The notes: generated by a model from the sequence alone, not told the origin. Counted from the first letter of the stretch, positions 6,312-13,474 are shown. The stretch is DNA of 15,254 nucleotides from Firmicutes bacterium CAG:95 (GCA_000438155.1 FR902873.1:1-15254); one strand, 5' to 3'. A program made the numbers and translations.

Positions 6312-8219
6312 ATGAGTGATAAGCAGAAGAAAGCAGTTAAGAAGAAAGCGGTGGAAGGCAGAGAAGCAGAAACGAAAGCTGCAGGGAAGGAACCGGCGAA
6401 GAGAAAACCGGTCAAAAAGAAAAAAGGAAAGAAGAGTGGAAAAGGCTTTGTTGTTTTATTTATCGTGATCGTGGTGCTTCTGATTGGTGCAGGATCTGCT
6501 TTTGTGCTCCTGAACCAAAATAAGGAAATCCCAATTCTGGATACCGTGGAAACCATGGTGCAGCCAAGTGCAGCTCCGGCACCTGAGGCAACGAAGCTTG
6601 GTGACGGCGTACTGGCAAGTCTGGTACAGGGTGGAATGTCCGTGGAAGAGGCTTATCGTAAGCGGCCGGAGGAAAAGGTACTGACCGATGGAAATAAGAG
6701 TGACTTTGCCAATATTGTAAGCTGCAGGATTGACACAGAAACCGGAAAGATTAAGGTGGTTGCGGAAAGTAACGGAATTCCGGAGAGTGATGACAAATAT
6801 TATTACCTCTTTGCGATGAATACCTATGACAATGGTTTAGCCGAAGGGGCAGAATATCTTGACCGGATTTATAAGAATGATACCGTGGAGCTTACAACCT
6901 CGCTGAATTATAATACGGCTGCAAGTAAGCTTTATAAGAAATTCATAGTTGCAGTGAAAAAGGATGACGAATATGTTACTCTCAACACGCCACAGTACAT
7001 CACGAATCCGGAAGCGATTGCGAAGTACACCGGTGTATACCAGACACCGGCATCCAAGAAGGGACTGCTTGTGGATCCGAATAAGTTAAGAGGAAACGAA
7101 CTGGATGATCTTGGCGTGAAGCAGGCGGCCTATAACATTCCGGTAGCCCGGATTCTGGGACCGAGTACGAACAGCGCTTATCCGACCATTCACTATAATT
7201 ATAATGGCAAAACCTACACCTTTAACGGACAGGTCATTGCAGAATATGATCTGGTATTCAGTACACTGACCTCTAAAGGAATCTGTACGACAGCGATTAT
7301 TCTGAACAATTATTCCTCCGCATATTCCCAGCTGATTCATCCCAAGGCCCGGGGAGGCGGGTCAGCACCGTATTATATGTTTAACGGTGCAGAAGAGGGT
7401 GGCGTGGAATACATGGCAGCCATCGGCTCCTTCCTTGCAGAACGTTATTCGGGAAGCAAGCACGGAAGAATTTCCAACTGGGTCATTGCCAACGAAATCA
7501 ATGCCCGTAAGGAATGGAACTATATGGAATATACCGATGTGGCAACCTACGTCGAGGAATATGCCAAGGCTTTCCGTGTTTTCTATAACGCGATTAAGAG
7601 TGTAAGCAGTTCCGCACGTGTCTATATGCCGATTGACCAGCAATGGGATCGGAACATTAAGAACAACACGAACTACGATGGACGGGATATTTTAGATGAG
7701 TTCAATAAGAACATTACGGCCGGGGGAAACCTTGACTGGGGACTTGCCCAGCATCCGTATAACGTGCCCCTGACAGAAACCTGTCCATGGAAGAGCTCCA
7801 AGTACATTGAACACAATGCCGGCACCTCCATGATGTCTATGGGAAATATTGAAGTACTTGTAAATTACATGAATCAGGATACCTTCCTGAATCCGGATGG
7901 TGAGGTCCGCAGCATCCTTCTTTCCGAACAGGGATACACCTCCCAGGGCGGAGAGGCCAACCAGGCAGCAGCCTTTGCCTATGCGTACTATAAAGTGGAA
8001 GCTTATGGCGATATTGACGGCTTCCTGTTAAAACGCCAGACGGATGCCCCCGAAGAGGTTGCCCAGGGACTTGCTTTCGGCTTAAACCACGTCGGTGGTG
8101 GCACCAAGAAGCAGATTTACAATGTCTTCAAGTACATTGATACACCCGAACATGCCGCCTACACAGACTTCGCCAAGTCGATCATAGGAATTTCCAGTTG
8201 GAGTGAAATTATCCGATAA
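6312..8219 (+). CDS. membrane-anchored DUF5722 protein, probable glycoside-hydrolase-like enzyme
   Basis: The 635-residue protein has a Lys/Ala-rich cytoplasmic N-terminus (1-45), one membrane helix (about 46-66, FVVLFIVIVVLLIGAGSAFVLL) and a large extracellular part. The C-terminal two thirds resembles the DUF5722 family. Within it, N394-E395 in 'VIANEIN', 'QHPYN' and E539 in 'LLSEQGYTS' resemble the acid/base and nucleophile glutamates of (beta/alpha)8 clan GH-A glycosidases. Enzyme activity is therefore inferred, and the substrate is unknown. Start choice: ATG 6312 has AAGGA at 6297-6301 (10-nt spacer); the in-frame TTG at 6309 would have a 7-nt spacer. A longer frame from a TTG at 6234 exists, but its first 16 or so codons are repeat DNA, so it is rejected. 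No promoter is convincing. Confidence 0.75.
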   Translation: MSDKQKKAVKKKAVEGREAETKAAGKEPAKRKPVKKKKGKKSGKGFVVLFIVIVVLLIGAGSAFVLLNQNKEIPILDTVETMVQPSAAPAPEATKLGDGVLASLVQGGMSVEEAYRKRPEEKVLTDGNKSDFANIVSCRIDTETGKIKVVAESNGIPESDDKYYYLFAMNTYDNGLAEGAEYLDRIYKNDTVELTTSLNYNTAASKLYKKFIVAVKKDDEYVTLNTPQYITNPEAIAKYTGVYQTPASKKGLLVDPNKLRGNELDDLGVKQAAYNIPVARILGPSTNSAYPTIHYNYNGKTYTFNGQVIAEYDLVFSTLTSKGICTTAIILNNYSSAYSQLIHPKARGGGSAPYYMFNGAEEGGVEYMAAIGSFLAERYSGSKHGRISNWVIANEINARKEWNYMEYTDVATYVEEYAKAFRVFYNAIKSVSSSARVYMPIDQQWDRNIKNNTNYDGRDILDEFNKNITAGGNLDWGLAQHPYNVPLTETCPWKSSKYIEHNAGTSMMSMGNIEVLVNYMNQDTFLNPDGEVRSILLSEQGYTSQGGEANQAAAFAYAYYKVEAYGDIDGFLLKRQTDAPEEVAQGLAFGLNHVGGGTKKQIYNVFKYIDTPEHAAYTDFAKSIIGISSWSEIIR

Positions 8220-8275
8220 ATCTGTTTGATAAGATGAATGGGTAAGACAATTTCTTATAATATAATGACACAATT

Positions 8276-8303
8276 AAGAGGCTATGCATCAGCATGGCCT
8301 CTT
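8276..8303 (+). other. strong hairpin downstream of the DUF5722 gene
   Basis: AAGAGGCTATGC (8276-8287) pairs over 12 positions (one T.G wobble) with GCATGGCCTCTT (8292-8303) around an ATCA tetraloop. It lies 56 nt after the stop. No T-tract follows on either strand (plus reads GAATTATAAAAAATAA), so a classical terminator is not supported. A 3'-end processing or stabilising hairpin is possible. Confidence 0.5.
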
Positions 8304-8366
8304 GAATTATAAAAAATAACGAGAAAATAATTTTATAAAATAAAGATGGTGTCATAGCGTAGAATA

Positions 8367-8583
8367 GGCGCAACATTTTTTGATTTTGTGATTTTGCGGA
8401 GGGGGTTAGAAGTTCTATTATTTCGATCTACAGACAGCAATGCACGGACAAGGATGTCCGGGCAAACCACAATCGGACCCGGATGGTCCGTTGGGGTGTT
8501 TGCGTCCGTTATAAATAATCTGTTTCGAAATAATTAGTACTTCTTAGCCCCGTAGGAATGAACAAAATCAAAATCGTTGCGCC
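8367..8583. repeat. 217-bp near-palindromic element with terminal inverted repeats (MITE-like)
   Basis: The ends, GGCGCAAC (8367-8374) and GTTGCGCC (8576-8583), are perfect inverted copies. The inverted match continues for about 22 bp through TTTTGATTTTGT. A second inverted block pairs GGGG...TAGAAGT.CTA.TTATTTCGA (8402-8425) with its complement at 8526-8551. The centre holds two similar hairpins: CGGACA-AGGA-TGTCCG (8445-8460) and CGGACC-CGGAT-GGTCCG (8474-8490). The second is enclosed by GCAAAC (8462-8467) and GTTTGC (8498-8503). No ORF or transposase is inside. It could be a non-autonomous transposable element or a structured RNA gene. No clean target duplication is seen. Confidence 0.8.
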
Positions 8584-8645
8584 TGAGTCAGTAGCTTAAA
8601 TATAGTCAATAACTTATATATAACCAATATCCAATCATTTACACT

Positions 8646-9158
8646 TTAAAACAACTCCGTAATCAGATACTGATAAATCTCCTGATTCTTTTTCTGCCAG
8701 TTATCGCAGATCGAAGCTGCAGTTTCCTCCACCGGTACCGAAATAATAATATCCAGCAGCGTAACCTCCTTATCCTTCGCTGTCAGATGCGCCTCAAATT
8801 CCCCCGAGGTTGACTTATAATAATCCGCGAGAATCGATACCTCATTGCGGAGCGTCATTTCATTTTCTTTGAGATATGTGTTGATCTCTTCCTTAATCGT
8901 ATCGCTGATTTCATTACTGAAGAAATCCAAGGTCTGGCGTCCTTCCTTCGTGATGCTTAAATGCGTCCGGTTCCGGATCGAATGTGCGGTTATCATGTCC
9001 GCATCAATCAGCTCGCTGATCACCTGCTGGAGCGTCAGAAAGCTTGTATACTGCTTTTCTAAAATAAAGTCGCTGATCTGCGCCTTCGTCAGTGGAAAAT
9101 CCACCCGTTGCAGCATATAAAGAATAATTAATTTATAAAGTGTCAATGGATCCTGCAT
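8646..9158 (-). CDS. DUF4364 family protein (winged-helix-like)
   Basis: This 170-residue protein matches DUF4364, a family largely confined to Clostridia. It starts MQDPLTLYKLIILYMLQRV. The first ~75 residues ('PLTKAQISDFIL', 'LQQVISELIDADMI', 'LSITKEGRQTL') look like a winged helix-turn-helix of the PadR/MarR shape. The rest is a mixed alpha/beta domain with no recognised motif. A DNA-binding regulatory role is inferred from the fold-like pattern only. It is the last gene of a minus-strand operon. Its ATG and GGGGAGG ribosome binding site (4-nt spacer) lie inside the end of the radical SAM gene, giving a 26-bp overlap and likely translational coupling. The near-palindromic element lies downstream. 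Confidence 0.85.
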   Translation of the reverse strand: MQDPLTLYKLIILYMLQRVDFPLTKAQISDFILEKQYTSFLTLQQVISELIDADMITAHSIRNRTHLSITKEGRQTLDFFSNEISDTIKEEINTYLKENEMTLRNEVSILADYYKSTSGEFEAHLTAKDKEVTLLDIIISVPVEETAASICDNWQKKNQEIYQYLITELF

Positions 9159-10107
9159 ATAGCCTCCCCTGATATGTTTCGTGAATTTTCATCTCGTGAT
9201 GAAGTGTGTTTAGTACCTTCCGTTTATCAAGACTCCACATTGGTGAAAGTAAAAGCTCCTTCGGTGCATCTCCCGTAAGCCGGTGTACAACGATATCCGG
9301 ACGAAGATGCTCTAAGCAAAGAATCACCATGGAAACATAATCTTCCAGCGTTTCGTAGGAGTGATAACGGTAAGGTTCATTTTCATATAAAAGCCCAAGA
9401 TCAGTGTCTTTTAAAATATGAAGTAACTGTAATTTAATACCCCATATGGGCTGCGTATCCAGATAGGAAATCGTCTGCAGCTGCATACTTGCGGTTTCAC
9501 CGGGCAATCCTAAGATTACATGGGTAATGACCGGAATCTGTAACCTGTGCAGTGCCGTAACCGCATCTTCAAAGCAGGAAAGCAGATAGCCTCTTCGGAT
9601 AAAAGAGGCTGTCTTTTCGTGAATGGTCTGCAGTCCCAGCTCTACCCAGATGAATTTATCCGGATAGCGCTGTTTTAAATCCTGAAAAAGCTGTAAAACC
9701 TCCGGTGGAAGACAGTCCGGTCTTGTAGCAATTGAAATGCCTGCAATCTTCGGAAAGTCAAGCACCGCCGTATATTTTTGCATAAGCTCGTCAACAGAAG
9801 CATACGTGTTTGTGTATGCCTGGAAATATCCAATATAACGATTGCCGGGATGCTGACAGGTCATCTGCTCCAGATAGGAATGGATGATGTGAGCCATGCT
9901 CTGATTCGAAGTAAGAGACATGGAAAAATCCCCACTTCCTGCACCACTGCAAAAGATACAACCCCGCCGGTCTAATGTTCCATCACGGTTCGGACAGGTA
10001 AAACCGGCGTTTAAGGCAATCTTTGAAAGCTTCTCGCCGTAGGTGTTTTTGCAGTAGGCGTTCAGGGAATAGTAGGGCTTTCCATGCCAGAAAGTCTGGT
10101 TGTTCAT
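9133..10107 (-). CDS. TIGR01212 family radical SAM protein (YhcC/YtqA-like)
   Basis: This 324-residue cytoplasmic protein belongs to the TIGR01212 radical SAM family. The [4Fe-4S]-binding cysteines follow that family's wide spacing: C38, C50 and C53 in 'TCPNRDG' and 'GCIFC'. Other family-like segments are 'YFQAYTNTYA', 'ISIATRPDCLP' and 'WVELGLQT', with the repeated GLPGET motif around the SAM-binding barrel. Radical SAM enzymes cleave S-adenosylmethionine to a 5'-deoxyadenosyl radical. The substrate of this family is not established to my knowledge. Its ATG (10107-10105) shares one base with the stop codon of the upstream malic enzyme (TAATG), and its 3' end overlaps the DUF4364 gene by 26 bp, so all three are probably translated from one mRNA. 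Confidence 0.92.
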   Translation of the reverse strand: MNNQTFWHGKPYYSLNAYCKNTYGEKLSKIALNAGFTCPNRDGTLDRRGCIFCSGAGSGDFSMSLTSNQSMAHIIHSYLEQMTCQHPGNRYIGYFQAYTNTYASVDELMQKYTAVLDFPKIAGISIATRPDCLPPEVLQLFQDLKQRYPDKFIWVELGLQTIHEKTASFIRRGYLLSCFEDAVTALHRLQIPVITHVILGLPGETASMQLQTISYLDTQPIWGIKLQLLHILKDTDLGLLYENEPYRYHSYETLEDYVSMVILCLEHLRPDIVVHRLTGDAPKELLLSPMWSLDKRKVLNTLHHEMKIHETYQGRLYAGSIDTL

Positions 10108-11261
10108 TATTTTACAATATGTTCCTTTACTGCGGCTGCAACGACTTCGGCAACCTTCGGATTAAATGCTTCAGGCATAATGTTGTCATCGCTTAATTCG
10201 TCATCCGGAACGAGAGAAGCAATGGCATTGGCAGCAGCCAACTTCATTTCTTCAGTGATCTTTGTAGCACGTCCTTCCAGAGCACCCTTAAAGATACCTG
10301 GGAAGGCAACGACATTGTTGACCTGATTCGGGAAGTCACTGCGTCCCGTACCAACTACGCGGGCACCGGCAGCCTTTGCAACATCCGGCATAATTTCCGG
10401 AACCGGATTTGCCATGGCAAACAGAATGGCATCCTTATTCATGGAAGCGACCATTTCTGCAGAAACAATACCGGGAGCGGATACACCAACGAAAATGTCA
10501 GCACCCTTCATGGCATCTGCTAGCGTACCGGTCTGCTGCTCAAGGTTGGTAACCTCGGTCATTTTCTGCTGCATCCAGTTTAAACCTTCGGTCTTTTTGG
10601 AAACGATACCGACCTTGTCACACATGGTAATATGCGGAAAACCATAGGTTAAAAGGAGTCTTGTGATAGCAACACCGGCACTTCCCGCACCGTTTACAAC
10701 GACACGGCAGTCCTCTTTTTTCTTGCCGACAACCTTTAAGGCATTGATGATTCCGGCGAGAACGACGATGGCTGTACCGTGCTGGTCATCATGAAATACC
10801 GGGATATCGAGAATTTCTTTTAAACGTTCTTCAATTTCAAAGCATCTGGGAGCACTGATATCTTCCAGATTGATACCGCCATAAGCAGGTGCAAGGTAGG
10901 TCACAGCCTTGATAATTTCTTCGGTGTCCTGGGTATCCAAACAGATCGGAACAGCGTTTACTCCACCGAATTCCTTGAACAGTACGGCTTTTCCCTCCAT
11001 AACGGGCATGGCGGCGTAAGGACCGATATTGCCAAGACCAAGGACTGCGCTTCCATCGGATACGACAGCGACAGTGTTGGCCTTCATGGTATATTTGTAA
11101 GCAGCTTCCTTATCCTGTGCAATCACCTTACAGGGCTCGGCAACACCGGGCGTGTATGCAATTGAGAGATCTTCTCTTGATTTAACAGGGACTTTGGATA
11201 CAACTTCAAGCTTGCCGTTCCACTGTTCATGAAGCATGAGTGCTTTTTCTGAAATATTCAT
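10107..11261 (-). CDS. NAD(P)-dependent malic enzyme
   Basis: Malic enzyme oxidatively decarboxylates L-malate to pyruvate and CO2, reducing NAD(P)+. The 384-residue length is that of the short bacterial type without a phosphotransacetylase extension. Visible residues are Y36 in 'SIAYTPGVA', catalytic K91 in 'EGKAVLFK', metal ligands in 'NLEDI' (E133, D134) and 'FHDDQHGTA' (D158, D159), and the dinucleotide fold GAGSAG (191-196). Cofactor preference cannot be read reliably. The start at 11261 is set by an AAGGAAGG ribosome binding site about 8 nt upstream. A longer frame from 11324 would begin inside a repeat element and adds a non-conserved 21-residue tail, so it is rejected. It is first in an operon with the radical SAM and DUF4364 genes. 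Confidence 0.93.
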   Translation of the reverse strand: MNISEKALMLHEQWNGKLEVVSKVPVKSREDLSIAYTPGVAEPCKVIAQDKEAAYKYTMKANTVAVVSDGSAVLGLGNIGPYAAMPVMEGKAVLFKEFGGVNAVPICLDTQDTEEIIKAVTYLAPAYGGINLEDISAPRCFEIEERLKEILDIPVFHDDQHGTAIVVLAGIINALKVVGKKKEDCRVVVNGAGSAGVAITRLLLTYGFPHITMCDKVGIVSKKTEGLNWMQQKMTEVTNLEQQTGTLADAMKGADIFVGVSAPGIVSAEMVASMNKDAILFAMANPVPEIMPDVAKAAGARVVGTGRSDFPNQVNNVVAFPGIFKGALEGRATKITEEMKLAAANAIASLVPDDELSDDNIMPEAFNPKVAEVVAAAVKEHIVK

Positions 11262-11297
11262 AGTAGCTTCCTTCCTTTGCTTATGCAGTATAATGTT

Positions 11298-11430
11298 GTA
11301 ACTATTCAGTACAGGTCGAAGCATTTACTGCAAAGACCGTAAGAAAATGATTCAGTAATGCAAAATCCCATCGGCGAAGCCGATTTGGAATGGATTTTGC
11401 ATCGTAACTGTGAAGGTACTGAACAGCTAC
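11298..11430. repeat. dispersed intergenic repeat, copy 2 (long form)
   Basis: This 133-bp element shares its core with 6195-6280. Its ends are inverted: GTAACTATTCAGTAC (11298-11312) against GTACTGAACAGCTAC (11416-11430), 13 of 15 matched. The two mismatches become G.U pairs if RNA is made from the minus strand. Inside are GGTC/GACC enclosing GCA/TGC, and a second stem ATGCAAAATCC (11358-11368) with GGATTTTGCAT (11392-11402) that carries ATCGGC-GAA-GCCGAT (11370-11384) in its loop. It fills most of the gap between the divergent malic enzyme and degV genes and has no ORF. Confidence 0.87.
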
Positions 11431-11441
11431 GATATGTTTTT

Positions 11442-11470
11442 ATTGTAGTATAAAATAAGAAAGTTTTCCA
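11442..11470 (-). promoter_or_regulatory. candidate promoter of the malic enzyme operon
   Basis: On the minus strand TGGAAA (11470-11465, four of six -35 bases), a 17-nt spacer and TACAAT (11447-11442, five of six -10 bases) point toward the malic enzyme gene. If it is used, the mRNA leader would be about 175 nt and would contain all of repeat copy 2. No better promoter was found between the repeat and the start codon. Confidence 0.35.
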
Positions 11471-11492
11471 GTATTACTTTACAAGGATAGAG

Positions 11493-11498
11493 TATAAT
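11493..11498 (+). promoter_or_regulatory. candidate -10 box of the degV gene
   Basis: A perfect TATAAT lies 60 nt before the degV ATG. No good -35 box is found 16-18 nt upstream (the sequence there is AGTATT) and there is no extended -10 TG. The assignment is tentative. Confidence 0.3.
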
Positions 11499-11557
11499 GT
11501 TAATATAAGTAGTAATGAAAACTACATAAAATAGTGATTTGGAACAGGAGAACTGAA

Positions 11558-12394
11558 ATGTCATATAAAATTATTGCAGACAGTTGTTGTGAATTTCCCG
11601 AAGAATATAAGGAAGATCCACGTTTTGTAAATATACCGTTAGGACTTGATGTGGCAGGTGAACACCTGTGGGACGATGAGACCTTTGATCAGGCCTCCTT
11701 CCTTCAGAAGGTGGCTTCTTCGAAAACCTGTCCCCGTTCCTGCTGTCCTTCTCCGGAGAAATATATGCGGGCGTACGATACCGATGCGGAGAATATCTTT
11801 GTTTTTACCCTTTCATCGAAATTAAGCGGCAGCTATAACAGTGCAGTGATCGGAAAAACGTTGTATGAGGAAAAGCATGGTGAAAAGAATATATTCGTAT
11901 GTGATTCCCATTCGGCAAGTGTCGGAGAAACACAGCTTGCCCTGAAGGCGGCGAAGTGGAGTGAAGAAGGCCTCCCCTTTGCGGAAATCTGTGAAAAGCT
12001 GCTGGCATTCCGGGATGAGATGAAGACTTACTTTGTACTGGATAATCTGGAAACGCTTCGCAAGAATGGACGCCTTACAGGGGTTAAAGCATTAGTTGCT
12101 TCTACCTTAAGCATTAAGCCTGTGATGGCAGGACGCGAGGGAGAAATCGAAAAGCAGGCACAGGCAGTCGGCATGAAAAAAGCCCTTGCCAAAATGGCAG
12201 AGCTGATGCTTCATGAAGTGCCGGATACGGCGAAACGTGTTCTGATGATTTCTCATTGTAACTGCAAGGATCGTGCTGAATATGTGAAGAAGCTGTTTCT
12301 GGCAAAAGCCTCTTTTGAAAAGGTATATATTCTCGATACCGCAGGGATCAGCAGCATGTATGCTAATGATGGCGGTATTATTGTGACTCTGTAG
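11558..12394 (+). CDS. DegV family protein (fatty-acid-binding)
   Basis: DegV/FakB-type proteins are soluble two-domain proteins that bind one fatty acid molecule. FakB members present it to the kinase FakA for phosphorylation. This one has 278 residues, the usual size. Family marks are the N-terminal 'KIIADSCCEFP', 'FTLSSKLSGSYNSA' (the S-S-x-L-S-G-x-Y segment that holds the carboxylate), 'VCDSHSASVG' and 'NLETLRKNGRL'. The start at 11558 is set by AGGAG (11546-11550) with a 7-nt spacer; a GTG frame eight codons earlier has no such site. The gene is divergent from the malic enzyme operon and convergent with the LytTR regulator, 21 bp away. No fakA is seen in this window, so membership in a Fak system is unproven. 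Confidence 0.92.
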   Translation: MSYKIIADSCCEFPEEYKEDPRFVNIPLGLDVAGEHLWDDETFDQASFLQKVASSKTCPRSCCPSPEKYMRAYDTDAENIFVFTLSSKLSGSYNSAVIGKTLYEEKHGEKNIFVCDSHSASVGETQLALKAAKWSEEGLPFAEICEKLLAFRDEMKTYFVLDNLETLRKNGRLTGVKALVASTLSIKPVMAGREGEIEKQAQAVGMKKALAKMAELMLHEVPDTAKRVLMISHCNCKDRAEYVKKLFLAKASFEKVYILDTAGISSMYANDGGIIVTL

Positions 12395-12405
12395 GCCGGT
12401 GGCTG

Positions 12406-12430
12406 GTAAGTACCCTTACAGTTTTGTAAG
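12406..12430. terminator. weak alternative hairpins between convergent degV and LytTR genes
   Basis: GTAAG (12406-12410) can pair with CTTAC (12415-12419), followed on the plus strand by AGTTTT. Alternatively the same CTTAC pairs with GTAAG (12426-12430). The stems are only 5 bp and overlap the last codons of the LytTR gene. This could be a poor terminator for degV, but the support is slight. Confidence 0.25.
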
Positions 12431-13144
12431 ATTCTTTCTTGCATAGCTTAAGAACGGGCGGGAGTACAGTGGACAGGAAAGTCTTTTTCCATCGTCCATT
12501 GTGACCTTCAGTCCGTTTATTTTTTCTACATGGGCAGCGTTGATGATGGTGCGCTCGGAAACCAGCACAAGATGCTTATAGCTTTTAATCATGGAGTAAA
12601 AGTTCGAAGCCGTATCAAGCATGGTGACGTCACGGCCATCGGTCAAGTGAACGGTGAGGCAGGCATTTTTCGAGGTGACATAGGCAATGTCGTCTTCGTA
12701 CGCATAAACAGTAGTGCGGTCGCTGCGCAGTTCAATTGTGGAAGCACGGTTTAAACCAAGGTGAAGTGCTTCGTCAATAATGGCAGTAAGATCTGCAACC
12801 TTAATGGGCTTGTCGATAAACAGAAGATCGGCAGGCCTTTCCTGTTCGGGGAGTTTATTTAATGCTTCCCTGTAATTGATGGAAGAGGAGCACAGAGCGA
12901 TGGGAGCAGTGACACCGAGGCGCCGCAGTTCGATGGCAAAGGAAAGACCGTCCGGTTCTTCACTTGTCATATCCAGAAAGAAAAGCTCGTAGGGCATGGG
13001 ATTGCGGCTTAAGTGCTCGCTGTTCCCGTAGGAGTCACAGAAGAATACACCTGAGGTGCCCTTGCGCCGGTCGGATTCCCGGTCGAGTAATCGTTCCAAT
13101 TGCTTGCGGTCTGCAATATTATCATCACAAATAGCTATGTGCAT
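12416..13144 (-). CDS. LytTR-family response regulator (orphan)
   Basis: This 242-residue two-domain regulator has a receiver domain (1-125) and a LytTR DNA-binding domain (about 137-242). The receiver shows acidic pair D7-D8 in 'AICDDN', probable phosphoacceptor D58 in 'FFLDM' and conserved K112 in 'FIDKPI'. The LytTR part shows 'EDDIAYVTSKN', 'YKHLVLVSERTIINAAHV' and 'SRPFLSYARKNL'. Such proteins (AgrA, VirR and BlpR types) usually pair with a HPK10-type histidine kinase and activate secretion, virulence or bacteriocin genes. No kinase or peptide gene is next to it. AGGAGGG sits 6 nt before the ATG. A DUF1294 membrane protein gene ends 14 nt upstream, so the two probably form one operon. 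Its targets cannot be named. Confidence 0.9.
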   Translation of the reverse strand: MHIAICDDNIADRKQLERLLDRESDRRKGTSGVFFCDSYGNSEHLSRNPMPYELFFLDMTSEEPDGLSFAIELRRLGVTAPIALCSSSINYREALNKLPEQERPADLLFIDKPIKVADLTAIIDEALHLGLNRASTIELRSDRTTVYAYEDDIAYVTSKNACLTVHLTDGRDVTMLDTASNFYSMIKSYKHLVLVSERTIINAAHVEKINGLKVTMDDGKRLSCPLYSRPFLSYARKNLTKL

Positions 13145-13158
13145 AAGTTTCCCTCCTG

Positions 13159-13455
13159 TTATAGAGTTACCAGATGAAACGGTGCTGATATTATCAGTAT
13201 AACCAGAATGACCTGCAAGATCAAGATGGCAGGCATGCCAAAAGTGAAGCTGCGGTGCCTGGTTTTATGGTGAAAGGTATACATTCCAAGGATCGAGCCA
13301 ATGCTCCCGCCGATCAGGGCGATGGTAAACAGGGTGGCCTCAGGGATGCGGAAGGCTCTTTTGCGGGCACGGTATTTGTCAATTCCCATGATTGTAAAGC
13401 CGAGGAGGTTGACTGCGGCAAGATAAATGATGAGAAGAGTGGTTACATGAATCAT
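13159..13455 (-). CDS. DUF1294 family small membrane protein
   Basis: This 98-residue integral membrane protein shows the DUF1294 pattern: a first helix ending in the D26-K27 motif ('GIDKYRA'), 'RIPEATL' (36-42), a Gly-rich second helix ('IGGSIGSILGMY'), 'FHHKTRH' (61-67), and a last helix (about 76-92). Function is unknown; some family members are fused to cold-shock domains, which this one is not. AAGGA lies 9 nt before the ATG. It is followed after 14 nt by the LytTR regulator in the same direction. Confidence 0.9.
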   Translation of the reverse strand: MIHVTTLLIIYLAAVNLLGFTIMGIDKYRARKRAFRIPEATLFTIALIGGSIGSILGMYTFHHKTRHRSFTFGMPAILILQVILVILIISAPFHLVTL

Positions 13456-13474
13456 AATGGTGTCCTTTCTGACT

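Larger units (their letters stand above)
8220..8645. other. 426-bp stretch without a gene
   Basis: No coding frame with a start and ribosome binding site was found on either strand. The stretch holds the hairpin at 8276-8303, an AT-rich segment (8304-8366), the near-palindromic element at 8367-8583, and an AT-rich tail (8584-8645) downstream of the minus-strand operon. Two adjacent TATAAT sequences (8256-8261 and 8261-8266) lack a usable -35 box. Confidence 0.7.

Noticed and set aside
6131..6556. 141-codon minus-strand frame crossing the rarA-DUF5722 gap
   Set aside because: It runs through a repeat and the complement of a Lys-rich tail, which yields a Phe/Ser-rich artefact. No start signal was found.
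8445..8490. CRISPR repeats (two similar 16-17 bp hairpins)
   Set aside because: There are only two units, each a self-complementary hairpin nested in a larger palindrome, with no uniform spacer and no cas gene.
8367..8583. Integron attC site
   Set aside because: The ends do not fit the RYYYAAC/GTTRRRY core, the size is large, and there is no integrase or cassette array.
11262..11324. 21-residue N-terminal extension of the malic enzyme
   Set aside because: Its ATG lies inside repeat copy 2. The internal ATG at 11261 has a strong ribosome binding site and the family-typical N-terminus.
11534..11557. GTG start eight codons upstream of the degV ATG
   Set aside because: It has no ribosome binding site, while AGGAG is well spaced from ATG 11558 and homologues begin near 'KIIADS'.
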